This document shows, one piece after another, positions 45,161 through 55,130 of a DNA stretch of 64,000 bases (position 1 is its first letter; each line of letters opens with the position of its first letter). The stretch is from Sphingomonas metalli (GTDB lineage: Bacteria > Pseudomonadota > Alphaproteobacteria > Sphingomonadales > Sphingomonadaceae). Below the pieces are notes generated by a model, which was not told the origin of the DNA, made no database searches, and saw only the letters and a list, made by a program, of their open reading frames with translations. The stretch spans positions 372,001 to 436,000 of the forward strand of contig NZ_BMIH01000001.1 in assembly GCF_014641735.1 (NCBI RefSeq). Direction: 5' to 3'. A program made the position numbers and the translations under genes.

Positions 45161-46134
45161 CCCCCCTGCCCTTCCCGATCGCCGATCGCCCCGTCGACGA
45201 TCGCCCCGTCGACGATCGCCCGGTCGACGATCGCTTCGTCGACGATCGCCTGCACCAGTTCGGCATAGCTCATGCCGATATGCCGCGCCTGTTCGGGCAC
45301 CAGGCTGAGCGGGGTCATGCCCGGCTGGGTGTTCACCTCCAGCAGGAACAGCCCGTCCACCCCGCGCTCGTCGTCCCAGCGGAAGTCGGACCGGCTGCAC
45401 CCCTTGCAGCCGAGCAGCCGGTGCGCCTCCAGCGCGAGCGCCTTGCAGGCGTCGGCGATTTCGTCCGGGATACGCGCCGGGCAGACATGCTCGGTCAGGC
45501 CGTCGGTGTATTTGGCGTCGAAATCGTACCAGCCGTTCTTCGGGATCAGCTCGGTCACGCCCAGCGCGCGATTGCCCAGCACCGCCGTGGTCAACTCGCG
45601 CCCGCGGATATAGGGCTCGGCGAGCAGCTCCTCGAACTCCTGCCACGGCCCCTTGGCATCGGGCCAAATCGGGTCGGAGTAATTGCCGTCCGCGGTGACG
45701 ATCGCGACTCCGACCGAAGAGCCTTCGTTGACCGGCTTGAGCACATAGGGGCGCGGCAGCGGATCGCGCGAGAACAGCTCCGCCGACTTGACGATCCGCC
45801 CGCCCGGCATCGGCACGCCATGCGGGACGAGCGCCTGTTTGGTCAGCACCTTGTCGATCGTGATCACCGAAGTGGCGAGGCCCGAATGGGTATAGGGCAC
45901 GCCCATCAGGTCGAGCATCCCCTGCACCGTCCCGTCCTCGCCGGGCGATCCGTGCAGCGCGTTGAAGACGAGGTCGGGCTGCGCCTCCGCGATCCGCGCC
46001 GCGACATGCTTGTCCATGTCGATCCGCGTCACGCGATGCCCGTTCGCCTCCAGCGCCTCGGCCACGCCCGCGCCGGACATCAGCGACACCGGCCGCTCGG
46101 CGGACCAACCGCCCATCAGAACCGCGATGTGCAT
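45157..46134 (-). CDS. ddl: D-alanine--D-alanine ligase
   Basis: 325 aa from ATG 46134 (AGGATAG just upstream). It makes D-Ala-D-Ala for the pentapeptide. The ATP-grasp domain shows NALHGSPGEDGTVQGMLDLM, RPYVLKPVNEGSSVGVAIV and LEVNTQPGMTPLSLVPEQA. The catalytic domain is complete by about residue 295. The extra C-terminal tail is made of pentapeptides AIVDE-AIVDR-AIVDG-AIVDG-AIGD, encoded by 15 bp tandem repeats (45192-45251), an unusual feature. It overlaps ftsQ by 4 bases. Confidence 0.94.
   Translation of the reverse strand: MHIAVLMGGWSAERPVSLMSGAGVAEALEANGHRVTRIDMDKHVAARIAEAQPDLVFNALHGSPGEDGTVQGMLDLMGVPYTHSGLATSVITIDKVLTKQALVPHGVPMPGGRIVKSAELFSRDPLPRPYVLKPVNEGSSVGVAIVTADGNYSDPIWPDAKGPWQEFEELLAEPYIRGRELTTAVLGNRALGVTELIPKNGWYDFDAKYTDGLTEHVCPARIPDEIADACKALALEAHRLLGCKGCSRSDFRWDDERGVDGLFLLEVNTQPGMTPLSLVPEQARHIGMSYAELVQAIVDEAIVDRAIVDGAIVDGAIGDREGQGG
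45181..45251 (+). repeat. 15 bp tandem repeats in the 3' end of ddl
   Basis: Four head-to-tail copies of CGTCGACGATCGCCC (45192-45251; the third and fourth diverge at 1-2 bases) plus a partial one before. They encode repeated AIVDx pentapeptides at the C-terminus of Ddl. Copy number is likely variable between strains. Confidence 0.85.
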
Positions 46135-46143
46135 GACTATCCT

Positions 46144-46286
46144 AGATCCTCCCCATCCTTGATGGGGAGGGGGACCGGCGCGCAGCGACGGTGGAGGGGC
46201 TTCGCCCCGCGCGCTGCGCTTGCGGCAGCGCCCCTCCACCACGCGCTTTGCGCGCCGTCCCCCTCCCCGCGCGCGGGGAGGATCTT
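46144..46286 (-). repeat. palindromic element between murB and ddl
   Basis: About 143 bp with outer arms AGATCCTCCCC and GGGGAGGATCT and inner arms GGTGGAGGGGC and GCCCCTCCACC. The same family as the element upstream of murC. On the minus strand it ends with GGAGGATCT, 10 bases before the ddl ATG. Confidence 0.8.
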
Positions 46287-46297
46287 CAGGGCGCCCA

Positions 46298-47194
46298 TCA
46301 CGCCTCCACCCCCACCCGCTGGATTTCCCATTCGAGCGTCACGCCCGACTGCGCCTTGACCTTGTCGCGCACCTCCTCGCCCAGCGCCTCGATCTGGGCG
46401 CTGGTCGCGTTGCCGACGTTGAGCAGGAAGTTGCAATGCTTTTCCGACACCTGCGCATCGCCGCGGGTCAGGCCGCGACAGCCGGCGGCATCGATCAGCG
46501 CCCAGGCCTTGTGCCCGGCCGGGTTCTTGAAGGTCGACCCGCCGGTGCGGCTGCGCAGCGGCTGCGACGCCTCGCGCTCGGCGGCGATGCGGTCCATCTC
46601 CGCGCCGATCGCGGCCGGATCGCCAGGGGTCCCGCGGAACGTCGCCGCGACGACGATCGCGCCCTCGGGCAATGCGCTGTGGCGATAGGTATAGCCGAGA
46701 TCGGCCGCCGCCAGCGTCGCAATCCGCCCGTTCCGCAGCACGACAGTGCAGTCGACCAGCACATCGGCGACTTCGCGGCCATAGGCGCCGCCGTTCATCC
46801 GCACGAAGCCGCCCACCGTGCCGGGGATCGAGCGCAGGAACTCCACCCCCGCTATCCCCGCGTCGCGCGCGGTCGAGGAAACGAGAATCCCCGACGTCCC
46901 GCCCCCGCAGACCAGCGTCGTGCCATCGTCGCCGACCTTCGCATAGGACAACGGCTTGCCCAGCCGCACGACCACGCCCGGCAACCCGCCGTCGCGCACG
47001 ATGAGGTTGGAGCCGAGGCCGAGCGGATAGACGGGCGTCGCCGGATCGAGCGCGGCGAGAAACCCGGCCAGATCCTCGACGTCCGCCGGTTCGAACAGCC
47101 ACTCCGCCGGTCCGCCGGTCTTGAACCAGACGAGCGGCGAGAGCGGGGCCTTGGGGGTCAGCCGCCCGCGCACCGCGGGCAGCGGCGGGGTCAC
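46298..47194 (-). CDS. murB: UDP-N-acetylenolpyruvoylglucosamine reductase
   Basis: 298 aa if started at GTG 47194, which overlaps the previous stop as GTGA; an ATG at 47233 would add 13 residues inside the upstream gene. Reduces UDP-GlcNAc-enolpyruvate to UDP-MurNAc with NADPH. FAD-binding motifs: LVWFKTGGPAEWLF, GLGSNLIVRDGGLPG, RSIPGTVGGFVRMNGGAYG. The catalytic Ser is in GGSTFKNP, the Glu near the C-terminus in LEWEIQRVG. Type I MurB. Confidence 0.94.
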   Translation of the reverse strand: MTPPLPAVRGRLTPKAPLSPLVWFKTGGPAEWLFEPADVEDLAGFLAALDPATPVYPLGLGSNLIVRDGGLPGVVVRLGKPLSYAKVGDDGTTLVCGGGTSGILVSSTARDAGIAGVEFLRSIPGTVGGFVRMNGGAYGREVADVLVDCTVVLRNGRIATLAAADLGYTYRHSALPEGAIVVAATFRGTPGDPAAIGAEMDRIAAEREASQPLRSRTGGSTFKNPAGHKAWALIDAAGCRGLTRGDAQVSEKHCNFLLNVGNATSAQIEALGEEVRDKVKAQSGVTLEWEIQRVGVEA

Positions 47195-47391
47195 CACGGC
47201 CCGACGCCCCAAAGCCGCGTCCAGGCCTGCCATGCGGCAAGGTTCGCCTCGGCCGCCTTGCGCGCCGCCTCCTGTGCCTCGACAAAGGCGTCGCCGGCGT
47301 TCTTCGCCTGTCCGCCGAAGTCGAGCGCGCGCTGCTGGGCCTCCAGCATCTGCTTCTGGAGATCGATCGACGCCTTGAACCAGTCGCTCAT
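47191..47391 (-). CDS. 66 aa helical protein within the dcw cluster
   Basis: Starts at ATG 47391, overlapping the murC stop as ATGA, and its own TGA overlaps the murB GTG start. The sequence is one long amphipathic, Ala/Gln/Glu-rich region: [20 protein letters not shown], then [19 protein letters not shown] and a Trp-rich end (RLWGVGPW). This resembles phasins and other coiled-coil proteins. No known dcw gene has this sequence. Double coupling to murC and murB supports that it is translated. Confidence 0.65.
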   Translation of the reverse strand: MSDWFKASIDLQKQMLEAQQRALDFGGQAKNAGDAFVEAQEAARKAAEANLAAWQAWTRLWGVGPW

Positions 47392-48791
47392 CGCTTCTCT
47401 CCGATCGCCTGGGCGAGGCCCGCCGCCCATTTGGTGATGTCGCCCGCGCCGAGGCACACGATCATGTCGCCTTCGCGCAGGTCGCCGGCAAGCTCCCCCG
47501 CGAGCGCATCGGCATCGGCGACGGTCGCGGCATGGCGGTGGCCGCGTCGCTTGAGGCCCGCAACCAGCGCCTCGGCATCGACGCCCTCGACCGGCGCTTC
47601 CCCCGCGGCATAGACCGGCGTCACCAGCACGCGATCGGCGTCGTTGAAGGCGGTCTGGAATTCCTCCATCAGATTGCCGAGCCGCGAATAGCGGTGCGGC
47701 TGGACGACGGCGATCACGCGCCCGGTCGCACCCTCGCGCGCGGCGGCGAGCACCGCCCGGATCTCGACCGGGTGATGGCCGTAATCGTCGATGATCGTCG
47801 CGCCGCCGACCTCGCCGACCTTGGTGAAGCGGCGCTTGACCCCGCCGAACGTCTCGAAGCCGCGCGCGATGGTCGCGTCGTCGATCCCCAGTTCCAGCGC
47901 CACGCCGATCGCCGCCAATGCGTTCTGGACATTGTGCCGACCCGGCATGGGCAGCTCAATCCCCTCGATCGAACGGCTCGTCCCGTCGCGCCCGCGCACG
48001 ATGCACTCGAAGCGATTGCCGCCGGGGATCGGGGTAACATTGACCCCGCGCACATCGGCCTGGGCCGAGAAGCCGTAGGTGACGACGCGCCGGTCGCGCA
48101 CCCGCGGCAGGATGTTCTGCACTTCGGGATGGTCGAGACAGAGCAACGCCGCGCCGTAGAAGGGCACGTTCTCGACGAACTCAACGAACGCGTCCTTGAC
48201 CGCATCGAACGAGCCATAATGGTCGAGATGCTCGGGATCGATATTGGTGACGACCGCGATCGTGCCGTCGAGGCGCAGGAAGCTGCCGTCGCTCTCGTCC
48301 GCCTCGACCACCATCCAGTCGCTCGCGCCCAGTCGCGCGTTCGAGCCGTAGCTGTTGATGATGCCGCCATTGATGACGGTCGGATCGACCCCGCCCGCAT
48401 CGAGCAACGCCGCGACCATCGAGGTCGTCGTGGTCTTGCCGTGCGTCCCCGCCACCGCGACGGTGGACTTGAGCCGCATCAGCTCGGCCAGCATCTCCGC
48501 GCGCCGGACGACGGGCACGCGCCGCTCCAGCGCCGCCTCCACCTCGGGATTGGAGCGCGTGATCGCGGTCGAGACGACGACCACCGCCGCATCGCCGATA
48601 TTCTCCGCCGCATGGCCGATCGCGACCGGGATCCCCGTGTCGCGCAGCCCCTGCACGACATAGCCCTCAGCCACATCCGACCCCTGCACGCGATAGCCGA
48701 GATTCCTCATCACCTCGGCGATGCCCGACATGCCGATCCCGCCGATCCCGACGAAATGGATCGTCCCGATATCAGTCGCGACGCCGCGCAT
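47388..48791 (-). CDS. murC: UDP-N-acetylmuramate--L-alanine ligase
   Basis: 467 aa from ATG 48791. It adds L-Ala to UDP-MurNAc. Rossmann-like N-terminus [22 protein letters not shown]-binding [15 protein letters not shown] (about residues 115-129), central [19 protein letters not shown], and C-terminal [10 protein letters not shown] and QPHRYSRL. The ribosome-binding site GGAGGATCTG is formed by the end of the palindromic element immediately upstream, which separates murC from murG. Confidence 0.96.
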   Translation of the reverse strand: MRGVATDIGTIHFVGIGGIGMSGIAEVMRNLGYRVQGSDVAEGYVVQGLRDTGIPVAIGHAAENIGDAAVVVVSTAITRSNPEVEAALERRVPVVRRAEMLAELMRLKSTVAVAGTHGKTTTTSMVAALLDAGGVDPTVINGGIINSYGSNARLGASDWMVVEADESDGSFLRLDGTIAVVTNIDPEHLDHYGSFDAVKDAFVEFVENVPFYGAALLCLDHPEVQNILPRVRDRRVVTYGFSAQADVRGVNVTPIPGGNRFECIVRGRDGTSRSIEGIELPMPGRHNVQNALAAIGVALELGIDDATIARGFETFGGVKRRFTKVGEVGGATIIDDYGHHPVEIRAVLAAAREGATGRVIAVVQPHRYSRLGNLMEEFQTAFNDADRVLVTPVYAAGEAPVEGVDAEALVAGLKRRGHRHAATVADADALAGELAGDLREGDMIVCLGAGDITKWAAGLAQAIGEKR

Positions 48792-48792
48792 C

Positions 48793-48931
48793 AGATCCTC
48801 CCCGGTTGCGGGAAGCGGGACCATGCCGCAGGCATGGTGGAGGGGGACTGCGGCAAGTAAGTCGGCCGCGGCGATCCTCCTCCACCACTCGCCGCGCGAG
48901 CGGTTCCCCTCCCCGTTCCCGAGAGGATCTT
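48793..48931 (-). repeat. palindromic element between murG and murC
   Basis: About 139 bp, outer arms AGATCCTCCCC (48793) and GAGAGGATCT (ends 48930), inner arms ATGGTGGAGGGGG and CCTCCACCACT. Same family as the element upstream of ddl. On the minus strand the terminal GGAGGATCT is the only ribosome-binding site of murC. Confidence 0.8.
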
Positions 48932-48942
48932 GACTGTCGCCC

Positions 48943-50082
48943 TCATGCGAACGCCGCCTTCTGCTGGCGGACCGGCACCGGCAGGCGGGCGAGCGGCGCA
49001 TCCAGGCTTTCGACCAGATCGGCGAGGTCGCTGACCGCATGCGGGCGGCCGACGCTCTTGGCGCGGCCGGCGGCATTTTCCAGCGCCTGCGGGTCGAGGC
49101 CCAGTTTCTGCATCTGCTTGGCGAGTTCCACGGCGGTGAAGGTCTTTTGCGGGATCGTCCGCGCGCCGCCCGCGGCGGTCATCTCGCGGGCATTGGCGGT
49201 CTGGTGGTCGTCTGTCGCCGACGGCAGCGGCACCAGAATCGCCGGGCGCCCGGCCGCGGTCAGCTCGGCGATGGTCGAGGCGCCGGCGCGGGCGATGATG
49301 AGGTGCGCCCAGGCGAGCTGTTCGGGCAGGTCGGGCAGATAGGTCGCCAGCTCCGCCGCGATCTGATGCTCGGCATATTGCGCGCGCGCCGCATCGATAT
49401 CCTCGATCCGCGCCTGATGGGTCACCTGCAACCGGCGGCGGAAGTTGGGCGGGAGCATCGCCAGGCCGTCCGGCACGACCTCGCTGAGAATGCTCGCCCC
49501 CTGGCTGCCGCCGGTGACGAGCACGCGGAAGATGCCGTCCTCCTCCAGCAGCGGGTAGGGCTTGGCGCGCAGCGCCAGCACCGCCTCACGCACCGGATTG
49601 CCGACCAGATGGGTCTTGGCGATCAGCCGCTCCGGCAGGCGCTCGGTCCGCTCATAGGAGGTCGCGATCGCATCGACGCGCCGCGCGACGAGGCGGTTGA
49701 CCCGGCCCAGCACCGCATTCTGCTCGTGGACCGCAGTCGGGATCTTCTCGGCAAAGGCGGCGAGCAGCGCCGGCATCGCCGGATAGCCGCCGAACCCGAT
49801 CACCGCCGCGGGGCGGAAGGTGCGATACAGCTCGCGCGCCATCGCCCGCCCGCGCCACATCTCGCGCAGCGCCTTGGCATAGCCCATCGGCCCGCCGGCG
49901 AAGCGGCCCGCCGGCAGGACATGCGTCTGCACCCCCTCGAACAGGCCGGGGAAGCGCACCCCGCGTTCGTCCGAGACCAGCGCGACATGGTGGCCGCGCT
50001 TCGTCAACTCGGTCGCGAGCGCCGCCGCCGGGACCATATGACCGCCGGTGCCGCCGGCCGCCAATACGTAATGCTTGCTCAT
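48943..50082 (-). CDS. murG: UDP-GlcNAc--lipid I GlcNAc transferase
   Basis: 379 aa GT28 glycosyltransferase that makes lipid II on the inner face of the membrane. Signatures: [16 protein letters not shown] (about residues 8-23), [60 protein letters not shown]. The start ATG overlaps the ftsW stop as ATGA (50079-50082). It is followed by a repeat element, not by direct coupling to murC. Confidence 0.96.
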   Translation of the reverse strand: MSKHYVLAAGGTGGHMVPAAALATELTKRGHHVALVSDERGVRFPGLFEGVQTHVLPAGRFAGGPMGYAKALREMWRGRAMARELYRTFRPAAVIGFGGYPAMPALLAAFAEKIPTAVHEQNAVLGRVNRLVARRVDAIATSYERTERLPERLIAKTHLVGNPVREAVLALRAKPYPLLEEDGIFRVLVTGGSQGASILSEVVPDGLAMLPPNFRRRLQVTHQARIEDIDAARAQYAEHQIAAELATYLPDLPEQLAWAHLIIARAGASTIAELTAAGRPAILVPLPSATDDHQTANAREMTAAGGARTIPQKTFTAVELAKQMQKLGLDPQALENAAGRAKSVGRPHAVSDLADLVESLDAPLARLPVPVRQQKAAFA

Positions 50083-51308
50083 TCACCGCTCCAGCGGACC
50101 ACATAGGGGGACCGCGTCAGGAACGGATTGCGACGGGTGAAGGCCAGGAGCAACCCCATGCCGATCGACAGCGCGATCATCGACGACCCGCCATAGCTGA
50201 TGAAGGGCAGCGTCATGCCCTTGGACGGAGCGAGGCCGGTGTTGACCGCCATCGACACGAGCGCCTGCGCGCCGAACTGCACGGCAAGGCCGGAGGCGGC
50301 GAGCAGCTTGAATTCGTCCTGCTCGTCCAGCAGCTTGACGAAGACGCGCACGACGATCGCGAGAAACACCAGCGCGATCACCCCGCAGGCGATCAGCCCG
50401 AACTCCTCGCCGATCACCGAGAAGATGTAGTCGGTGTGCGCTTCCGGCAGGCCGAACTTCGCCGCGCCCGCGCCGGGTCCGGTGCCGGTCCAGCCGCCCG
50501 CGGTCAGCGTGCGGTGCGCGGCATCGACCTGGAAATGGTCCGCCGCGCCCTCGCCATCGACCGAGGGGAACAGGAAGGCATCGATTCGGGCGCGCGCCGT
50601 TCCGTAGAACAGATAGGCGGCGACCAGCCCCGCCGGTACCATCGCCACCAGCCCGACGATGATCCGGGTCGAGGTGCCCGCGATCATCAGGAGTGCCATC
50701 CAGACGGTGCAGAAGATCACCGTCTGCCCGAAATCCGGCTGGAGCATCAGGATCGTCGCGACCAGCCCGGTCAGCCCGCCGGTCATGGTGACGACCGGCA
50801 GATCGCGATCCTTGGCCTTGAGCGACAAGAGCCACGCGACCGCGACGATGAACAGCGGCTTGAGGAATTCGGAGGGCTGGACCTGCGAGATGCCGAACTC
50901 CAGCCAGCGCTTCGCGCCGTTTTTCTCCACGCCGATCAGCGGGGTGAGCGCCAGCAGCGCGAGGAACACGCCCCCGCCCCACACCGCCAGTCGCCGGGCC
51001 TGCGTCACGGGCAGCATCGACACGCCGATCAGCACCGGCAGCGAGACGCCGACCCACATCAGCTGCCGCCAGAAATAATAGAGCGGGGCGATCTTGTGCT
51101 TGTCCCCCGAATAGCGCGCCGCCGTCGCGGGGCTTGCCGCCGCCACCGCGATCAGCCCGATCGCGATCAGGAACAGGGTGAGGAGCAGGAGCATCCGGTC
51201 GATGTCCCAGAACCAGGTGCCGAGCGGCGAGCGGTCACCGCGCCCCCCGCGCTTCTTCACCTGCGCCATCAGCCGGCCGCCGGCCTTGCCCCGCGCTGCG
51301 TCGGTCAT
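50079..51308 (-). CDS. ftsW: FtsW lipid II polymerase (SEDS family)
   Basis: 409 aa, about ten membrane helices after a basic N-terminus of about 37 residues. SEDS peptidoglycan glycosyltransferase acting with FtsI at the septum. Signature regions: WLEFGISQVQPSEFLKPLFIV, LMLQPDFGQTVIF, LPEAHTDYIFSVIGEEFGLI and TLPFISYGGSSMIALSIGMG. Start overlaps the murD stop (ATGA) and its stop overlaps murG. Confidence 0.95.
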   Translation of the reverse strand: MTDAARGKAGGRLMAQVKKRGGRGDRSPLGTWFWDIDRMLLLLTLFLIAIGLIAVAAASPATAARYSGDKHKIAPLYYFWRQLMWVGVSLPVLIGVSMLPVTQARRLAVWGGGVFLALLALTPLIGVEKNGAKRWLEFGISQVQPSEFLKPLFIVAVAWLLSLKAKDRDLPVVTMTGGLTGLVATILMLQPDFGQTVIFCTVWMALLMIAGTSTRIIVGLVAMVPAGLVAAYLFYGTARARIDAFLFPSVDGEGAADHFQVDAAHRTLTAGGWTGTGPGAGAAKFGLPEAHTDYIFSVIGEEFGLIACGVIALVFLAIVVRVFVKLLDEQDEFKLLAASGLAVQFGAQALVSMAVNTGLAPSKGMTLPFISYGGSSMIALSIGMGLLLAFTRRNPFLTRSPYVVRWSGE

Positions 51309-52693
51309 GCCTCCCCCTCCTCCGGCAACGCCTGAACGGCGGCCCGGAACGCCGCGCCCCGCGCCTCATAGTCGCGGAACTGGTCGAAACTGGCGCAGGC
51401 CGGGGACAGCAGCACCACCTCGCCCGGTCGCGCCTGTGCCGCCGCCGCGCGGACCGCGGCGTCGAGCGTGCCGGCTTCCGTTACCGGCATGTGCGGCGCG
51501 AGGATCGCGGCGAAGCGCGGCCCGGCCTGCCCGATCGTATAGGCATGGACGACATGGCCAAACGCCGGCGCGCAGGCGTCGAGATCGTCGCCCTTGGGCT
51601 GACCGCCGACGATCCAGTGGACGCGCGGAAAGGCGGCGAGCGCGGGCGCCGTGCTTTCGGGATTGGTCGCCTTGGAGTCGTCGACGAAGGTCACGCCGCC
51701 GCGCGCCGCGACCCGCTCCATGCGGTGCGGCAGGCCGGTGAAGCCGGCGAGACCGCGGTCGATATCGACCTCGGACACGCCCAGTGTGCGCGCCGCCGCG
51801 ATGGCAGCGAGCGCGTTCTGAGCATTGTGCGGCCCCTGCAACGCCGGCCAGCCGCGCTGGTCCATGCACACGCCCGGCGCGATCTTGGTCAGATGTTCGC
51901 CCCGCGCCGACAGGCTCCGCGCGATCGCGGCGGAGGCGGCGTCGCCGATCCCGATCACCGCCTCATGCTCGGGCGACTGCATCGCGAACAGCCGCGCCTT
52001 GGAGGCGGCATAGCTCTCGAACCCGTCATAGCGATCGAGATGGTCGGGCGTGATGTTGAGCAGCACCGCGACGTCGCAATCGAGGCTCTGGGTCAGGTCG
52101 ACCTGGTAGCTCGACAGCTCCAGCACATAGACGCCGCCCGCCGGCAACGGCTCCTGTGCGAGGATCGGCAGACCGATATTGCCACCCATCAGGGTCGGGA
52201 TGCCGGCGGTGCGCAGGATGTGGTGGATCAGCGCAGTGGTCGTCGACTTGCCGTTGGTGCCGGTGATGCCGACGACCTTGTGTGCCGGCAGATCGGCCCG
52301 GGCCTGTGCGAACAGCTCGATGTCGCCGATGACGGGAATGCCGGCGGCGCGCGCCTTTGCGGCGAGAGGGTGCGTATTGAGCGGCACGCCGGGCGATACG
52401 ACGAGCGCGTCGAAGCCGGTCAGGTCGTCGAGGGGCGCAATCTGAAGCCCCTCCCCTTCAGGGGAGGGGTTGGGGTAGGGCGCTTCCGCGGGCACCGACC
52501 CTTGAGGCGACGCCCCACCCCCAACCCCTCCCCTGAAGGGGAGGGGGGCAAAAGCGCTGCGCCTCGCCTCATCGGCATCCCATGCGACAACACGCGCGCC
52601 CGCCGCCAGCAGCGCCCGCACCGTCGCCGCGCCCGATCGCGCCAGCCCCAGCACCGCATAGCGCCGGCCCGCCCATGTGCGCGAGACGATCAC
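51305..52693 (-). CDS. murD: UDP-N-acetylmuramoylalanine--D-glutamate ligase with an in-frame palindrome insertion
   Basis: 462 aa from GTG 52693, overlapping the mraY stop as GTGA. Adds D-Glu to UDP-MurNAc-L-Ala. Motifs: [75 protein letters not shown] and [11 protein letters not shown]. Between about residues 49 and 82 the sequence is not MurD-like: [10 protein letters not shown] and PNPSPEGEG are the translation of a roughly 100 bp palindromic repeat. The protein is about 20-25 residues longer than typical relatives, all of it here. The catalytic motifs are intact, so the enzyme is presumably active. Confidence 0.94.
   Translation of the reverse strand: MIVSRTWAGRRYAVLGLARSGAATVRALLAAGARVVAWDADEARRSAFAPLPFRGGVGGGASPQGSVPAEAPYPNPSPEGEGLQIAPLDDLTGFDALVVSPGVPLNTHPLAAKARAAGIPVIGDIELFAQARADLPAHKVVGITGTNGKSTTTALIHHILRTAGIPTLMGGNIGLPILAQEPLPAGGVYVLELSSYQVDLTQSLDCDVAVLLNITPDHLDRYDGFESYAASKARLFAMQSPEHEAVIGIGDAASAAIARSLSARGEHLTKIAPGVCMDQRGWPALQGPHNAQNALAAIAAARTLGVSEVDIDRGLAGFTGLPHRMERVAARGGVTFVDDSKATNPESTAPALAAFPRVHWIVGGQPKGDDLDACAPAFGHVVHAYTIGQAGPRFAAILAPHMPVTEAGTLDAAVRAAAAQARPGEVVLLSPACASFDQFRDYEARGAAFRAAVQALPEEGEA
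52448..52547 (-). repeat. palindromic element inside murD
   Basis: Left arm CCCCTCCCCTTCAGGGGAGG (from 52448) faces right arm CCTCCCCTGAAGGGGAGGGG (to about 52546); each arm is itself a hairpin and the two are near-perfect complements over about 35 bases. The element keeps the reading frame open and encodes a Gly/Pro-rich peptide. Confidence 0.85.
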
Positions 52694-53760
52694 CGCAGCT
52701 TCAACGTCGACAGGCCGGCCAGCGCCAGCACGAAGGCGATGATCCAGAAGCGGATGACGACGGTCGGCTCCGACCAGCCGAGCTGTTCGAAATGATGGTG
52801 GATCGGCGCCATGCGGAACACGCGCTTGCCGGTCCGCTTGTAGAAGAAGACCTGGATGATGACCGACATCGCCTCGACCACGAACAGGCCGCCGATGATC
52901 CCCAGCACGATCTCGTGATGCGCGACGACGGCGATCGTGCCCAGCGCCCCGCCCAGCGCGAGGCTGCCGGTATCGCCCATGAAGACCGCGGCCGGCGGCG
53001 CGTTGAACCACAGGAAGGCGAAGCCCGCGCCTACCACCGCGCCGCAGAAGATCGCCAGCTCGCCCGCGCCCGGCACATGAGGGATGCCGAGATAGTCCGC
53101 GAACTTCACATTGCCGGCGAGGTACACGATGACCATGAACGCCACCGAGGCGATAATCACCGGCATGGTCGCCAGACCGTCCAGCCCGTCGGTCAGATTC
53201 ACCGCATTGCCGAACGCCACGATCGTGAACGCCGCGAAGACCGGGTAGAAATACCACAAGTCGATATAATAGCGGTTAGTGAAAGGCAGGAAGAGCCCCG
53301 TCCCGTTCTGCCCCATCACGATCCAGGCGGCGATGCCCGCGATCGCGAATTCCAGCAGCAGCCGCACCCGGCCGGGCACGCCCGCGGTCGTCGCTTTCCG
53401 CACCTTGTCATAGTCGTCGAGGAAGCCGATCGCGCCGAAGCCGAGCGTGACGAACAGGCACGCCCAGACGAAGGGGTTGGACAGCTCCATCCACAGCACG
53501 ATCGACAGCGTCATCGCCGTCAGGATCATCAGCCCGCCCATGGTTGGCGTGCCGCGCTTGGCGAGGTGGGTCTGCGGCCCGTCGGCGCGGATCGGCTGGC
53601 CCTTGCCCTGCCGCACGCGCAGCCAGCCGATGAAGCGGGGACCGATCACCAGCCCGATCAGCAGCGCCGTCGCCACCGCCGCGCCGGTGCGGAAGGACTG
53701 GTAGCGGATAAGGTTGAGAACGCCGGTGAAACCCAGCTGCTCGGCGATCCAGTACAACAT
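52690..53760 (-). CDS. mraY: phospho-MurNAc-pentapeptide translocase
   Basis: 356 aa from ATG 53760, ten membrane helices. Transfers phospho-MurNAc-pentapeptide to undecaprenyl phosphate, giving lipid I. Catalytic motifs: [16 protein letters not shown] (Asp-Asp), [27 protein letters not shown] and [16 protein letters not shown] longer upstream frame is not conserved. Start lies 1 bp after the murF stop; the stop overlaps the murD start. Confidence 0.96.
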   Translation of the reverse strand: MLYWIAEQLGFTGVLNLIRYQSFRTGAAVATALLIGLVIGPRFIGWLRVRQGKGQPIRADGPQTHLAKRGTPTMGGLMILTAMTLSIVLWMELSNPFVWACLFVTLGFGAIGFLDDYDKVRKATTAGVPGRVRLLLEFAIAGIAAWIVMGQNGTGLFLPFTNRYYIDLWYFYPVFAAFTIVAFGNAVNLTDGLDGLATMPVIIASVAFMVIVYLAGNVKFADYLGIPHVPGAGELAIFCGAVVGAGFAFLWFNAPPAAVFMGDTGSLALGGALGTIAVVAHHEIVLGIIGGLFVVEAMSVIIQVFFYKRTGKRVFRMAPIHHHFEQLGWSEPTVVIRFWIIAFVLALAGLSTLKLR

Positions 53761-53761
53761 G

Positions 53762-55129
53762 CTATGCGCCCCGCAGGCCGGCGACCACGCGCGCCAGCCC
53801 CACCCCGTTCGATCCCTTGACCAGCACCGCATCGCCCGGCGCCAGCATCTCGCGAGCGGCCGCCAGCGCGGCGGGTGCGTCGGCCACATGGACGATGTCC
53901 ATCCGCCCGGCAAGCGCCGCCGCGAGTGGCGCCATCGCTTCGCCGACGAGCACGGCCGCTTCGACGCGCGCCGCCTCTACCGCGGGGGCAAGGCCGGCAT
54001 GATAGTCGCCAGAGGCTTCGCCCAGTTCGCGCATCTCTCCCAGTATCGCGACATGGCGCCCCGGCGTGTCTGAAAGCACCGCCAGCGTCGCGCGCATCGA
54101 GGCGGGGTTGGCATTGTAGCTCTCGTCGATCACCAGCGCCTCGCCGCCAGCGGGAAGCGCTGCCTGGAAGCGCGCGCCCCGGCCGGGCAGCCCGCCCTGC
54201 TCCGCCAGCGCGAGTCCCGCCAGCGCCAGGTCCGCACCCACCGCATCGACCGCCGCCAGCACCGCCATCGCGTTCGACACCCAATGGGCTCCGGGCTGGG
54301 ACAGGGTGAAGCTCAGCTCCCGCTCGCCGATCCGCGCGGTGACGAAGGTGCCGCCATGGCTGAGCCTCATCGTCTCCGTCGCCCGCACGTCCGCGCCGTC
54401 GCCCAGGCCGAAGCTCACGATCCGCCCCGCATGAGGCTGCGCCGCCGCGATCAGCCGGTCGCGATGCGGGCTGTCGAAGGGCACGATCGCGATCCCGCCG
54501 GGTTCGAGACCCTGGAAGATCTCGCCCTTGGCATCCGCGATGGCGCTCTCGTCGCGGAAGAATTCGGTATGGGCCGGGGCGATCGTCGTCACGATCGCGA
54601 CATGCGGGCGCACGAGCCGGGTCAGCGCGGCGAGCTCGCCGGCATGGTTCATCCCCATCTCCAGCACCGCCGCCTTCGTGGCGACGGGCATGCGCGACAG
54701 GCTGAGCGGCACGCCGGTATGATTGTTGTAGCTCTTGACCGAGCGATGCACCCGTCCCCGCATCCCGCGGTCGAGACAGGCGAACAACGCTTCCTTCGCG
54801 CTCGTCTTGCCGACCGAGCCGGTGACGCCGATGACCTTCGCATCGGTCCGCGCCCGCGCCGCGCGCGCCAGATCCTCCAGCGCGGCGAAGCTGTCGGCGA
54901 CCCGCACATGCGGATGCGGCGTCCCGGCCGACACGATCGCCCCGGCCGCACCTTGTTCGAAGGCTTGGTCGAGGAAGCGGTGTCCGTCGGTCGTCTCGCC
55001 GGTCAGCGCGATGAACAGGTCGCCCGGACCGACCTCGCGCGAATCGAAGGCGACGCCATCGACGGCGAAGTCGCCGGACGAGGTGCCGTCGGTCGCCGCG
55101 GCAATCTCCGAAGCGGTCCACAGCGCCAT
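53762..55129 (-). CDS. murF: UDP-MurNAc-tripeptide--D-Ala-D-Ala ligase
   Basis: 455 aa from ATG 55129; GGGGAG at the end of murE acts as ribosome-binding site. Adds D-Ala-D-Ala, made by Ddl, to complete the pentapeptide. N-terminal domain [29 protein letters not shown]-binding [31 protein letters not shown], and [21 protein letters not shown]-terminal region [17 protein letters not shown]. Between murE (1 bp) and mraY (1 bp). Confidence 0.96.
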   Translation of the reverse strand: MALWTASEIAAATDGTSSGDFAVDGVAFDSREVGPGDLFIALTGETTDGHRFLDQAFEQGAAGAIVSAGTPHPHVRVADSFAALEDLARAARARTDAKVIGVTGSVGKTSAKEALFACLDRGMRGRVHRSVKSYNNHTGVPLSLSRMPVATKAAVLEMGMNHAGELAALTRLVRPHVAIVTTIAPAHTEFFRDESAIADAKGEIFQGLEPGGIAIVPFDSPHRDRLIAAAQPHAGRIVSFGLGDGADVRATETMRLSHGGTFVTARIGERELSFTLSQPGAHWVSNAMAVLAAVDAVGADLALAGLALAEQGGLPGRGARFQAALPAGGEALVIDESYNANPASMRATLAVLSDTPGRHVAILGEMRELGEASGDYHAGLAPAVEAARVEAAVLVGEAMAPLAAALAGRMDIVHVADAPAALAAAREMLAPGDAVLVKGSNGVGLARVVAGLRGA

Positions 55130-55130
55130 C

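Noticed and set aside
45181..45251. CRISPR or direct-repeat array in ddl
   Set aside because: 15 bp units without spacers and in frame inside a coding sequence.
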